Source of the DNA: Devosia sp. 1566
GTDB taxonomy: Bacteria; Pseudomonadota; Alphaproteobacteria; Rhizobiales; Devosiaceae
DNA: 64,000 nt
Assembly: GCF_004005995.1 (NCBI RefSeq)
Contig: NZ_CP034767.1
Coordinates: 3,884,501-3,948,500, forward strand
Direction: 5' to 3'
Positions 24,196 through 33,587 of this stretch are shown piece after piece. The position numbers were made by a program, and so were the translations under genes. A model generated the notes under the pieces. The model did not search any database. It worked only from the letters and a program-made list of their open reading frames with translations, and had not been told where the DNA came from. Position 1 is the stretch's first letter; every line of letters starts with the position of its first letter.

Positions 24196-25683
24196 ATGCC
24201 CAAAATTGCGCTTCTTGCCGCCGCCCTGCTTGCTGGCGTCAGCTTTCTGCCCGCCGCCGCCTTTGCCCAGGATTTTGATCCCGCCGCCACCATCCGCATC
24301 GGCTCGCTCTACGAGCCGCAGAACCTCGACAACACCGCGGGCGCTGGCCAGGGCATCAACGAGGCCTTCAACGGCAATGTTTATGAAGCGCTGTTCCAGC
24401 TCACCGATGCCGGCACCGTCGAGCCCCGGCTCGTGGCCGATTACACCGTCTCGGAAGACGGCCTCACCTATACCTTCACCCTCCGCGACGGGGTGACCTT
24501 CCATTCCGGCGATCCGCTGACCGCGGCCGACGTAAAGCACTCCATCGAGCGCGTCACTGCCGAAACCTCGCAAAGCTCGCGCAAGCGCAGCCTTTCGACC
24601 ATCACCGGCATCGAGACCCCCGATGACCAGACTGTGGTCATCACCCTTTCGCAGCGTTCCATCTCGCTGCCCTACAATCTCTCCTATGTCTGGATCGTCA
24701 ACGACGCCGCCCCCGACATCACCGCCGCCGAAGACGGCACCGGCCCCTACCAGCTCGCCGAATGGCGCCGCGGCTCGGCCCTCGCCCTCACCCCGTTCGA
24801 ACAATATTGGGGCGAAGCACCCAGCAATGGCGGCGTGCTGTTCCAGTATTTCACCGAGGCCACCGCGCTCAACAATGCGCTGCTGACCAATGCGGTTGAC
24901 ATCATCACCTCGGTGCAAAGCCCCGATTCCCTGGCGCAATTCGCCGACAACCCGGCCTTCACCGTCACCGAAGGGGCCTCCACCACCAAGGAAATCCTCG
25001 CCTATAACGACCGCCTCGCTCCCTTCGACAACCCCCAGGTGCGCAAGGCCCTCGCCCGCGCCACCAACAAGGCCCAGCTCCTGAACTCGGTCTGGGGCGA
25101 CTATGGCACGCTGATCGGCTCCTTCGTGCCCCCCACCGATCCCTGGTATGTGGATCTGACCGGCGTTGATGCCTATGACGTCGAATCCGCCAAGGCGCTC
25201 CTTGCCGAGGCCGGCTATCCCGACGGCTTCGAGTTCACCCTCGACACGCCCGACTACGACCCCCACCCGCTCGTGGCGCAGTTCCTGCAGGCGGAATATG
25301 CCAAGATCGGCGTCACGGTGAACATCAACATCATCACCGCCAATGAATGGTACACCAAGGTCTACCAGAGCCACGATTTCCAGGCGACGCTGCAGGAGCA
25401 CGTCAATCACCGCGACATCGTCTTTTACGGCAATCCCGAGTTCTACTGGGGCTACAACAACCCCGAAGTGGTCGAGCTGATCGCCAGCGCCGAAGCGGCC
25501 GCCTCCGAAGCCGAGCAGACGCAAAAGCTGACCGAAGCCAACCGCATCATCGCCGAAGACGCCGCCAGCAACTGGCTCTATCTCTATCCCCAAATCGTCG
25601 TTTCCGCCGCCAATGTCACGGGCTACCCGACCAACGGCCTCAACGCCCAATTCTTCGCCTACGACATCCAGAAGACCAACTGA
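24196..25683 (+). CDS. Peptide/opine-type ABC substrate-binding protein, family 5
   Basis: 495-residue periplasmic binding protein of the DppA/OppA class. The signal peptide is about residues 1-23 (ending AAAFAQ). Family 5 signatures include LVADYTVSEDGLTYTFTLRDGVTFHSG, split here over residues 78-104, and AADVKHSIERV. The start is the ATG at 24196 with GTGGAG upstream and a clear signal peptide; an in-frame ATG ten codons earlier is less likely. It supplies ligand to the permeases and ATPases at 26057-29434, from which it is separated by repeats and a terminator. Confidence 0.92.
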   Translation: MPKIALLAAALLAGVSFLPAAAFAQDFDPAATIRIGSLYEPQNLDNTAGAGQGINEAFNGNVYEALFQLTDAGTVEPRLVADYTVSEDGLTYTFTLRDGVTFHSGDPLTAADVKHSIERVTAETSQSSRKRSLSTITGIETPDDQTVVITLSQRSISLPYNLSYVWIVNDAAPDITAAEDGTGPYQLAEWRRGSALALTPFEQYWGEAPSNGGVLFQYFTEATALNNALLTNAVDIITSVQSPDSLAQFADNPAFTVTEGASTTKEILAYNDRLAPFDNPQVRKALARATNKAQLLNSVWGDYGTLIGSFVPPTDPWYVDLTGVDAYDVESAKALLAEAGYPDGFEFTLDTPDYDPHPLVAQFLQAEYAKIGVTVNINIITANEWYTKVYQSHDFQATLQEHVNHRDIVFYGNPEFYWGYNNPEVVELIASAEAAASEAEQTQKLTEANRIIAEDAASNWLYLYPQIVVSAANVTGYPTNGLNAQFFAYDIQKTN

Positions 25684-25719
25684 CGGCCTGACCCCGATCC
25701 ACCGGCAAACACCGGCCCA

Positions 25720-25891
25720 TCCCCTCCCCCTTTGCGGGGAGGGCTAGGGTGGGGGTTCAGGCCCATCCACCAGCCAGAACCCCGGCGCTTCCCTCAACGC
25801 TCGCCGCCAGCCTCTCCGCTCCCACCCCTCCCCCTTGCGGGGAGGGTAGCGCAGCTTGGGCCGCAAGGCCCTAGCGGAGCTGGGGTGGGGG
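25720..25891. repeat. Two dispersed CCCCTCCCC/GGGGAGGG intergenic repeats
   Basis: The first copy (25720-25755) and second copy (25821-25891) share a CCCCTCCCCC...GCGGGGAGGG stem followed by a GGGTGGGGG tail. In the second, a GC-rich stem-loop (GGGCC-GCAA-GGCCC) is inserted before the tail. A related unit lies at 11025-11119. Together with the terminator at 25969, these fill the 373-bp gap between 25683 and 26057; no gene is visible in it. Confidence 0.75.
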
Positions 25892-25968
25892 TCGTCGACC
25901 CTGCCACCGCTAGGCCCGCTCTTCTCCAGAGAGCGAACTTAGAGCACACATCCAAACCTTGGATAACC

Positions 25969-25999
25969 CCACCGGCCCTTTCGGGGCGCCGGTGGTTTT
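25969..25999 (+). terminator. Rho-independent terminator before the permease operon
   Basis: CCACCGGC (25969-25976) pairs with GCCGGTGG (25988-25995), then TTTT. It separates the binding-protein message from the permease/ATPase genes, so these must be expressed by read-through or from a promoter in the next 45 bp. Confidence 0.8.
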
Positions 26000-26056
26000 G
26001 TCCATCGCCCCCAGCTACACTGCGCGCGTCGCATCGCCGCCAAAGGACATCAGCCC

Positions 26057-27019
26057 ATTCTCGCCTATACCATCCGCCGCACCATCATCCTGCTGCTGTC
26101 CCTGCTGATCGCGGCCGTGGTGCTGTTCGTGCTGCTGCGCCTGCTGCCCGGCGATCCCGCCAATGCGCTGCTGGGCGTCGGCGCCACCCCCCAGCAGATC
26201 GAGGCCGCCCGCGCCCAGGTCGGCTCCGACCAGCCCCTCTTCACCCAGTTCACCACCTTCCTCGGCAATATCGCCCGGCTTGATCTGGGCACCTCGTTCG
26301 TCAGCCGCGCCTCCGTGCTCGCCGAAATCGGCAATCGCCTCGCCGTCACCCTGCCCCTCACCGCGCTTGGCTTTGCCATCGCGCTCCTCCTCGCCATTCC
26401 CCTCGGCATCATCTCGGCGGTCAAGGCCGATCGCTGGTATGGCGCCGCCATCTCGGTCGTCTCGCAACTCGGCATCGCCATTCCCGTGTTCTGGGTCGGC
26501 ATTCTGCTCGTTACCCTTTTTGCCGTGAACCTGCGCTGGCTGCCCTCGGGCGGCTTTCCCCTGCGCGGCTGGAGCAGCTTTGGCGAAGCCGCCACCGGCA
26601 TGATCCTGCCGGCCCTCACCATTGGCCTCGTCATGGGCGCCTCGCTGCTGCGCTATGTCCGCGCTGCCACCCTCGAAGTGCTCGGCAGCGATTTCCTGCG
26701 CACCGCCCGCGCCTTGGGCGCCAGCTTCCCCGAGGCTCTCATCCGCCACGGCATCCGCAATGGCGCCGTGCCGGTGATTTCCATTCTCGGCATCGAGCTG
26801 GCCTCGACCTTTCTCGGCGCCGTGGTGATCGAGCGCGTCTTCAGCCTGCCCGGCCTTGGCTCCATGCTACTCCTCGCCATCCAGCAGCGCGATTATCCCA
26901 ATGTGCAGGGCGTGCTCTTCGTTTCGACCCTCCTCGTCCTGCTCATCGGCTTTGCCGCCGATCTTGCCCAGCGCCTGATCGATCCGCGCCTGCGCACCCG
27001 CAGCGAGGCCCGCGCATGA
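26057..27019 (+). CDS. Peptide-type ABC transporter permease, DppB family, apparent ATT start
   Basis: About 320 residues with six spans; the first begins at ILAYTIRRTIILLLSLL. DppB hallmarks are LLRLLPGDPANALLG and the EAA-like loop FLRTARALGASFPEALIRHGI. No ATG, GTG or TTG lies in frame before the first membrane span. The best initiation point is ATT at 26057, nine bases after AAAGGA (26042-26047), where relatives have Met-Leu. GTG at 26117 is the first ordinary start but would delete most of span 1. Either ATT is used, or one base differs from an ATG in the true sequence. The 3' end overlaps the next ATG (ATGA). Confidence 0.85.
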   Translation: MLAYTIRRTIILLLSLLIAAVVLFVLLRLLPGDPANALLGVGATPQQIEAARAQVGSDQPLFTQFTTFLGNIARLDLGTSFVSRASVLAEIGNRLAVTLPLTALGFAIALLLAIPLGIISAVKADRWYGAAISVVSQLGIAIPVFWVGILLVTLFAVNLRWLPSGGFPLRGWSSFGEAATGMILPALTIGLVMGASLLRYVRAATLEVLGSDFLRTARALGASFPEALIRHGIRNGAVPVISILGIELASTFLGAVVIERVFSLPGLGSMLLLAIQQRDYPNVQGVLFVSTLLVLLIGFAADLAQRLIDPRLRTRSEARA

Positions 27020-27870
27020 CCAGCATTTCCACCACCGCCACCGCGGCCCCGCAGCGCCGCCCGCGCGCGCTGCTCCTTTGGGTCGGCATGGCCCTGGTGA
27101 GCCTCCATCTCGTTGTCGGGCTCCTGACCCTCGTCTGGACGCCCTATGATCCCACCGCCTTTTCCGGCGGCCGCCTCGAGGGCCCAAGCCTTCTCCACTG
27201 GGTCGGCACCGACCGGCTTGGCCGCGATCTTTGGACCCAGCTGATGATCGGCAGCCGCATTGCCCTTCAGGTCGGCACCGGCGCTGTCGCCATTGGCGCG
27301 GTGATCGGCGTTACCCTCGGGCTTCTCGCCGCCTTTGCCAGCAAATGGCTCGATGACGTGCTCGCCGCCGCCCTCGATATTCTCATTGCCTTCCCGACCC
27401 TCCTCATTGCCATGCTGGTGGTGGCGGCCAGCGATACGGCGAGCCTCGGCTCCGCCATCCTCGCGCTCGGCATTGCCCTTTCGGCCATCGTCGCCCGCCT
27501 CACCCGCATTCTCGCCAAGCGCGTTCTGGTGATGGATTACATCACCGCCGCCCGCACCTCGGGCAGTTCCTGGCCAAAGATCGTGCTCATCCACATCCTG
27601 CCCAATATCCTGCCGACCCTTTCGGTCAATTTCGCCCTCCAGTTCGGCCTTGCCGTCATTGCCGAAGCCTCGCTCTCCTATCTGGGCCTCGGCGCCCCGC
27701 CGCCCAATGCCTCCTGGGGCCGGCTGCTGCAGGAAGCCCAGGCCACGGTTTACACCGCCCCCATCGGCGCCATCGCGCCCGGCCTCGCCCTTGTGTCGCT
27801 GGTGATTGGCATGAACCTCCTCGCCGATGGCCTGCGCGACCGCGCCGATCCGACGAGGCGCAGCCGATGA
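27016..27870 (+). CDS. Peptide-type ABC transporter permease, DppC family
   Basis: 284-residue inner-membrane permease with five or six spans. Family marks are the N-terminal segment LLHWVGTDRLGRDLWTQLM (residues 56-74) and the coupling loop YITAARTSGSSWPKIVLIHIL. It overlaps its neighbours by ATGA at both ends, so it is translationally coupled within the permease-permease-ATPase-ATPase unit. Confidence 0.93.
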   Translation: MTSISTTATAAPQRRPRALLLWVGMALVSLHLVVGLLTLVWTPYDPTAFSGGRLEGPSLLHWVGTDRLGRDLWTQLMIGSRIALQVGTGAVAIGAVIGVTLGLLAAFASKWLDDVLAAALDILIAFPTLLIAMLVVAASDTASLGSAILALGIALSAIVARLTRILAKRVLVMDYITAARTSGSSWPKIVLIHILPNILPTLSVNFALQFGLAVIAEASLSYLGLGAPPPNASWGRLLQEAQATVYTAPIGAIAPGLALVSLVIGMNLLADGLRDRADPTRRSR

Positions 27871-28672
27871 GCCCCTTGCTGACGGTCGACAACCTTTCCA
27901 TCCAGGCCGGTACGACGACGCTGGTCTCGAATCTGAGCTTTACCCTCGCCCGCGGCGAACGCCTCGGCCTGATTGGCGAATCCGGCTCTGGCAAGTCGCT
28001 GACCGCGCTGGCCATCACCGGCTTGCTGCGGCGGGGCCTTTCCGCCACCGGCTCGGTGCATCTCGCCGGCCAGCAGATGGTCGGCACATCAGAGCAAAAG
28101 CTCAACCCGCTACGCGGCACCGCTGTCGCCACCGTGTTCCAGGAACCGCTGACCGCGCTCGATCCCCTGATGCGCATCGGCAAGCAGATCGCCGAGCCCC
28201 TGGCACGTCGCGCCCGCCGCGACGGCAAGCCCCTCTCCGGCAGCGCTCTCGCCGAAGCAGTGCAAACCCTGATGGGCGAGGTATCCCTCCCCGATCCCGC
28301 CCGCATTGCCCGTGCCTATCCCCATGAGCTCTCCGGTGGCCAGCGCCAGCGCGCGGCTATCGCCATGGCGCTGGCCTGCCGGCCCGATCTGTTGATCGCC
28401 GACGAACCCACCACCGCGCTCGATGTCACGACGCAAGCCGAAATTCTGCAGCTGCTCGATCGCCTGGTACGCGAGCGCAACATGGCGCTGCTCTTCATCA
28501 GCCACGATCTGCCCGTCGTCGCCAACACCGTCGAGCGCATCGTCGTGCTGCGCCGCGGCATTGCCGTGGAAGCCGGCCCGGTTAGGACCGTGTTCAACAC
28601 CCCCCAGCACGAATATACGCGCAGCCTCCTGGCCGCCGCGCGCAGCTTTGATCGGGCACTGGAGGGCCAGCC

Positions 28673-28676
<4 letters not shown>
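27867..28676 (+). CDS. Peptide-type ABC transporter ATP-binding protein, DppD family
   Basis: 269-residue ATPase. Walker A is [12 protein letters not shown] (about residues 36-44 for the core), the signature is [15 protein letters not shown], Walker B is [13 protein letters not shown] and the H-loop is ISHDLPVV. It is shorter than typical DppD (about 320-330) because the C-terminal oligopeptide-transporter extension is trimmed after [10 protein letters not shown]. Coupled to the DppC- and DppF-type genes by ATGA overlaps. Confidence 0.93.
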
Positions 28677-29430
<754 letters not shown>

Positions 29431-29434
<4 letters not shown>

Positions 29435-30219
29435 CCACCGCCCCCGCCGATTACACCGCCTGGCAAGACCGCCGCCTCGCTGCCCTCAAGGCCCCCGATG
29501 GCTGGCTCAACATCATTGCCCGCGATTGGCTCTCCGAAGGGACCGTTGCGGTCGGCAGCGCCGCCGATAACGACATCGTCCTGCCCGCCGGCCCGGCCCA
29601 TATCGGCACCCTCACTCAAGGCCCGGACGGCAGCGTCACCTATACGCCCGTTGGCGGCGAGCCGACCAAGCTCGCGCTCTCCAAAACCAACCCGCCCCGC
29701 TTCACCGCCGAAAACCTCCTGCTCGAAGTCACTACCCTCAACGGCGAAAACGCCCTGCGCGTGCGCGACACCGCTTCAACAGCTGGCGACGACCTGCCGC
29801 CCATCCAATACTTCCCCTATGATCCGAGCTGGCGCATCTCCGCCCAGTGGATCGCGCTCGACGCCCCCAAGCAGCTTTCCATCACCACCTCCAAGGCGAT
29901 CCCGACCGAGGTCGAGGCCTCCCACAAGGCCGTGTTCACCCGCGAGGGCACCACTTACGAGCTGCTCGCCACCCATGGAACGCCGCAAAGCCCACAATTC
30001 GTCATTCGCGACCTGACCGCGCAAAGCGAAACCTATGGCGCCTGCCGCTTTGTGTTCGGCGAGGAGGTCACCGACACCACCATCGTCCTCGACTTCAACA
30101 AGGCCATCAATCCGCCCTGCGCCTTCACCGATTTTGCCGTCTGCCCGCTGCCCCCCGCCGAGAACGTCCTGCCCATCCGCATCGAGGCCGGCGAAAAGCG
30201 TCTGGCCAACAGCCACTAG
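29431..30219 (+). CDS. DUF1684-family protein
   Basis: 262-residue cytoplasmic protein of the DUF1684 type. The C-terminal signature (VLDFNKAINPPCAFTDF, CPLPPAENVLPI) is clear. The N-terminal half has the WQDRRLAALKAPDGWL opening common to the family. No function is established that I can name. Translational coupling to the peptide-type ABC ATPase suggests work on the imported compound or on transporter assembly, which is inference. A strong hairpin follows the stop codon. Confidence 0.85.
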
Positions 30220-30242
30220 GCCGCGCGCTTTTCCCTTGCGCC

Positions 30243-30278
30243 ACCGTCCGGGGGAACACTGTTCCGCCCCCGGGCGGT
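30243..30278 (+). promoter_or_regulatory. Strong stem-loop between DUF1684 and metY
   Basis: ACCGTCCGGGGG (30243-30254) pairs with CCCCCGGGCGGT (30267-30278), 12 pairs including one G-U. The loop contains part of a second small palindrome (GGAAC/GTTCC). There is no T-tract. It could terminate the ABC operon by another route or be a 5' leader element of metY, 71 bp downstream. It does not match the SAM-II pattern I know. Confidence 0.5.
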
Positions 30279-30348
30279 TGCCGCCCTCACTTCGGCATGC
30301 TCCCTTGCAGCACCAGCCGACCGGCCCACAAAAACACTGGAGGAAACC

Positions 30349-31629
30349 ATGAAGCTCGAATCCATCGCCCTGCACCACGGCTATACCGCCGAAGCCACCA
30401 CCAAGGCCGCGGCCGTGCCGATCTACCAGACCACGTCCTATACCTTTGACGACACCCAGCATGGCGCCGATCTCTTCGATCTCAAGGTCGCCGGCAACAT
30501 CTATACCCGCATCATGAACCCCACGACCGCGGTGCTCGAAGCGCGGGTCGCCGAGATGGAAGGCGGCATTGGCGCCCTCGCTGTCGCCTCGGGCATGTCG
30601 GCCATCACCTATGCCATCCAGACCATCGCGGAAGCCGGCGACAACATCGTCTCCATCTCCCAGCTCTATGGCGGCACCTATAATCTCTTCCAGCACACTT
30701 TCCCCCGCCAGGGCATCGAAGTGCGCATGGTCGGCTTTGACGATTTCGAGGGCTTTGAGCGCCTGATCGATGCCCGCACCAAGGCGGTGTTCCTCGAATC
30801 CATCGGCAACCCGCTTGGCAATGTCGTCGACATCCAGCGCATCAGCGAGATCGCCCATCGCCATGGCGTGCCGGTGATCGTCGACAACACCGTCGCCACC
30901 CCGGTCCTCTGCCGCCCCTTCGATTTCGGCGCCGATATCGTCGTCCACTCCCTCACCAAATATATCGGCGGGCACGGCACCTCGATCGGCGGCATCATCG
31001 TCGATAGCGGCAAGTTCAACTGGGTCGCCAACAAGACCCGCTTCCCCATCCTCAACCAGGCCGACCCCTCCTATCATGGCGTGGTTTATACCGAAGCGCT
31101 TGGCGCCGCCGCCTTTATCGGCCGCGCCCGCGTCGTGCCGCTGCGCAATACCGGCGCCGCCCTTTCGCCCTTCAACGCCTTCCTGATCCTGCAGGGCCTC
31201 GAAACCCTGGCGCTGCGCATGGAGCGCCATTGCGACAACGCACTTAAGGTCGCCCAATTCCTCCAGAACCACCCCAAGGTCGCTTGGGTGAACTACGCCG
31301 CCCTCCCCGATAGCCGCTTCCACGCCGCGGCCCAGAAGATCACCAAGGGCAAGGCCTCGGGCATTTTGAGCTTTGGCATCAAGGGCGGCCGCGACGCCGG
31401 TGGCGTCTTCATCGACAACCTCAAGATGATCCTGCGGCTGGTCAATATCGGCGACGCCAAGTCGCTCGCCGCCCATCCGGCCACCACCACCCACCGCCAG
31501 CTCAACGCCGAGGAACTGGCCAAGGCCGGGGTGTCCGAAGACCTCGTGCGCATCTCGGTTGGCATCGAGCATATCGACGACATCATCGCCGATATCGAGC
31601 AGGCCCTGGCCGCCGTCCCGGCCGCCTGA
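30349..31629 (+). CDS. metY: O-acetylhomoserine sulfhydrylase (aminocarboxypropyltransferase)
   Basis: 426-residue PLP enzyme of the Cys/Met-metabolism family, converting O-acetylhomoserine and sulfide (or methanethiol) to homocysteine (or methionine). PLP-binding Lys 204 is in HSLTKYIGG. The MetY-type insert KFNWVANKTRFPILNQADPS is present at about 223-242, longer than in cystathionine synthases. The SQLYGGTYNLF stretch contacts PLP. The ATG at 30349 follows TGGAGGAAACC. It opens a sulfur-related block with a rhodanese and a YeeE/YedE transporter. Confidence 0.93.
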   Translation: MKLESIALHHGYTAEATTKAAAVPIYQTTSYTFDDTQHGADLFDLKVAGNIYTRIMNPTTAVLEARVAEMEGGIGALAVASGMSAITYAIQTIAEAGDNIVSISQLYGGTYNLFQHTFPRQGIEVRMVGFDDFEGFERLIDARTKAVFLESIGNPLGNVVDIQRISEIAHRHGVPVIVDNTVATPVLCRPFDFGADIVVHSLTKYIGGHGTSIGGIIVDSGKFNWVANKTRFPILNQADPSYHGVVYTEALGAAAFIGRARVVPLRNTGAALSPFNAFLILQGLETLALRMERHCDNALKVAQFLQNHPKVAWVNYAALPDSRFHAAAQKITKGKASGILSFGIKGGRDAGGVFIDNLKMILRLVNIGDAKSLAAHPATTTHRQLNAEELAKAGVSEDLVRISVGIEHIDDIIADIEQALAAVPAA

Positions 31630-31740
31630 CCCACTCCGCTCGCCGGCTGCATTCGCACCGCCGGCGAGCACCTGTCGTTTTGTTCAGAACGCGTTCATCA
31701 TCATGGCCAAAACCCGGCCAACCCGCCCCGGAGACCCCGT

Positions 31741-32430
31741 TTGCACCCCTTCACCACCCAGCTGCTCGACGCCATCACCACCGGCAATCCGGTCCCCCGC
31801 GCCACTGCCAATCCCCCGCAAACCCCCGCTGAAAGCGAAGCCATCCAGTCCGAATTGATCGCCGCCCTCGGTGGCATCGGTGCCTGGAAAGTCTCCCCCT
31901 GGTCACCCGGCGCCACCATGACGGCGGCTCCCATTCCCAAGGCCTGGGTTCACCAAAGCGCTGAAACCGTTGATCTTTCCGGCCTGCGCTTCGAGGTCGA
32001 GTTCGCCCTGGTTGTCGCTGATGACGGCTCCTTCCGCATCGCCCCCGCCCTCGAATTCATCCGCTCGCGCACTCAGGCCGACGCTGAATGGCCCGCCGCG
32101 GCCAAGCATGCCGACCTCCTCGTCACCGGCGGCCTCGTCCTCGGCACCCCCCAGCCCCTGCCCGCGGCGGACAGCGAAATTGCTGTGACAATCCAGCTAC
32201 TTGCCGGCGAGGAAAGCCAGACGCTGACCACCACCCTGTCGGTTCCCGACCTCCTGGAAGCGGCCCGCTGGACCAGCGAATACGCCAGCCGCATCGGCCT
32301 GCCCTTCACCCCCGGCACCGTCATCATCACCGGCGCCCGCCTCGGCCCGATCGAGCTAGCCGCCAATCATATCCGCGCCGAGCTCGACAGTTTCGGTGCC
32401 GTCGAGATCTTCCGCGCCGGGGCACAATAA
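31741..32430 (+). CDS. 2-keto-4-pentenoate hydratase-like protein (FAH superfamily)
   Basis: 229-residue protein resembling MhpD-type hydratases and decarboxylases of the fumarylacetoacetate hydrolase fold. Visible marks are GAWKVSPWSPGATMTAAPIP near residue 48 and a metal-site Glu pair region FEVEFALVV at about residue 82. It is slightly shorter than MhpD (about 260). TTG at 31741 is the best start, with CGGAGA ten bases upstream. A stem-loop (GCCGCCGAG/CTCGGCGGC, 32452-32486) follows. The substrate and link to metY are unknown; co-direction is the only evidence for a shared role. Confidence 0.78.
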   Translation: MHPFTTQLLDAITTGNPVPRATANPPQTPAESEAIQSELIAALGGIGAWKVSPWSPGATMTAAPIPKAWVHQSAETVDLSGLRFEVEFALVVADDGSFRIAPALEFIRSRTQADAEWPAAAKHADLLVTGGLVLGTPQPLPAADSEIAVTIQLLAGEESQTLTTTLSVPDLLEAARWTSEYASRIGLPFTPGTVIITGARLGPIELAANHIRAELDSFGAVEIFRAGAQ

Positions 32431-32591
32431 ACTCCGCCCGCGGCGATACTTGCCGCCGAGTAGAATTTTCTTCTCTGCTCGGCGGCCAAAACAACGAGCC
32501 TTTTATCCAATCCGCCTGCGCTTTGGAGCGCCAGGCTTCGCTTCCGCACGCCCAAGGCCTTATGCTCCCAGCAACTTTGCAGGAGTGTGGG

Positions 32592-33494
32592 ATGCGTTTT
32601 TCGTCTTTGGTTGCGGCCGCCATGCTGGTCGCGGTTCCCGTGTCCGTCCAGGCCGCCGAGGTGACCCCGCTGGTCACCGCCGACTGGCTCAAGGCCAATG
32701 CCGGCGATGAAAACGTCAAGATCATCGACATCCGTGACGAGATCGAAGGCACCGACCTCGGCGAATTGCCCTATATCGCCAATGCCGTGGTCGCTCCCTA
32801 TGCCAGCGCCGGCTGGCGCACCGAGGTCGACGGCGTCCCCGGCCAGATCCCGCCCGAAGCTGAGATCGCCGAGCTGATCGGCAATCTGGGCATTGATGGC
32901 GACGATCACGTCGTGATCGTTCCCTGGGGCACCGATTCCTCCGAATTTGGCGGCGCCACGCGAGTGTACTGGACGTTCAAATATCTGGGCCACAACGATG
33001 TTTCCATTCTCGATGGCGGCTGGCGCCAATACGACGCCCAGGGCGGCGAGCGCGTCGCCGAGGCCGCCAAGCCCGTGCCCGTTGAGTTCCCCTACGAGAT
33101 TCAGCCCCAACTGCGCGCCACCACCCCTGACGTGCAGGCTGCTCTTGAAAAAGGCACCAAGCTCATCGATGGCCGCCCCACCGAGCAGTTCGTCGGCCAG
33201 TCCAAGAGCCCGGTCGTTCGTGTCACTGGCACCATCCCGGGCGCGGTCAACATCCCGCACTCCACCCTTTACAGCGGCGAATATGCGAGCTTTGCCCAGC
33301 CCGAAACCATCGCCACCCTGGCGCAGGGCGTGGGCCTGGCCGAAGGCGAAGAGAACATCGTCTTCTGCAACACCGGCCACTGGGCATCAATCGCCTGGTT
33401 CGCCCTGAGCGAAGTGGCGGGCAACAAGAACACCGCCATGTATGACGGCTCCATGGCCGAATGGGCTGCCGATCCGGCCCGCCCGATCCAGTAA
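32592..33494 (+). CDS. Secreted two-domain sulfurtransferase (rhodanese)
   Basis: 300-residue tandem rhodanese. A signal peptide covers about residues 1-22 (ending VSVQA), so it acts in the periplasm. The first domain (25-150) is inactive, with no catalytic Cys in the loop. The second has Cys 259 in FCNTGHWAS, the persulfide loop. The CRxGxx pattern of thiosulfate sulfurtransferases is changed to CNTGHWA. The ATG at 32592 follows AGGAGTG. Its neighbour 93 bp downstream is a YeeE/YedE transporter; together they could capture sulfane sulfur from thiosulfate outside the cytoplasm. Confidence 0.88.
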   Translation: MRFSSLVAAAMLVAVPVSVQAAEVTPLVTADWLKANAGDENVKIIDIRDEIEGTDLGELPYIANAVVAPYASAGWRTEVDGVPGQIPPEAEIAELIGNLGIDGDDHVVIVPWGTDSSEFGGATRVYWTFKYLGHNDVSILDGGWRQYDAQGGERVAEAAKPVPVEFPYEIQPQLRATTPDVQAALEKGTKLIDGRPTEQFVGQSKSPVVRVTGTIPGAVNIPHSTLYSGEYASFAQPETIATLAQGVGLAEGEENIVFCNTGHWASIAWFALSEVAGNKNTAMYDGSMAEWAADPARPIQ

Positions 33495-33587
33495 AAACCT
33501 GGTGCCGGCCCTCCACCACCATCTTGGGTGTTGCGCTTGACCGGCGCAGCATCCAAAGCTTTTTGAACACACCAGTTTCCGAGACCT

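Noticed and set aside
23875..25650. A 591-codon open frame on the minus strand
   Set aside because: Antisense to the family 5 binding-protein gene, rich in Gly and Arg, and it starts without a ribosome site. Treated as a shadow.
30220..30348. SAM-II riboswitch before metY
   Set aside because: Only a single GC-rich hairpin is present. The conserved pseudoknot bases of SAM-II that I know are not seen.
29776..31671. A 631-codon open frame on the minus strand
   Set aside because: It lies entirely opposite DUF1684 and metY. GC-rich third positions give long antisense frames throughout this DNA; it has no family resemblance.
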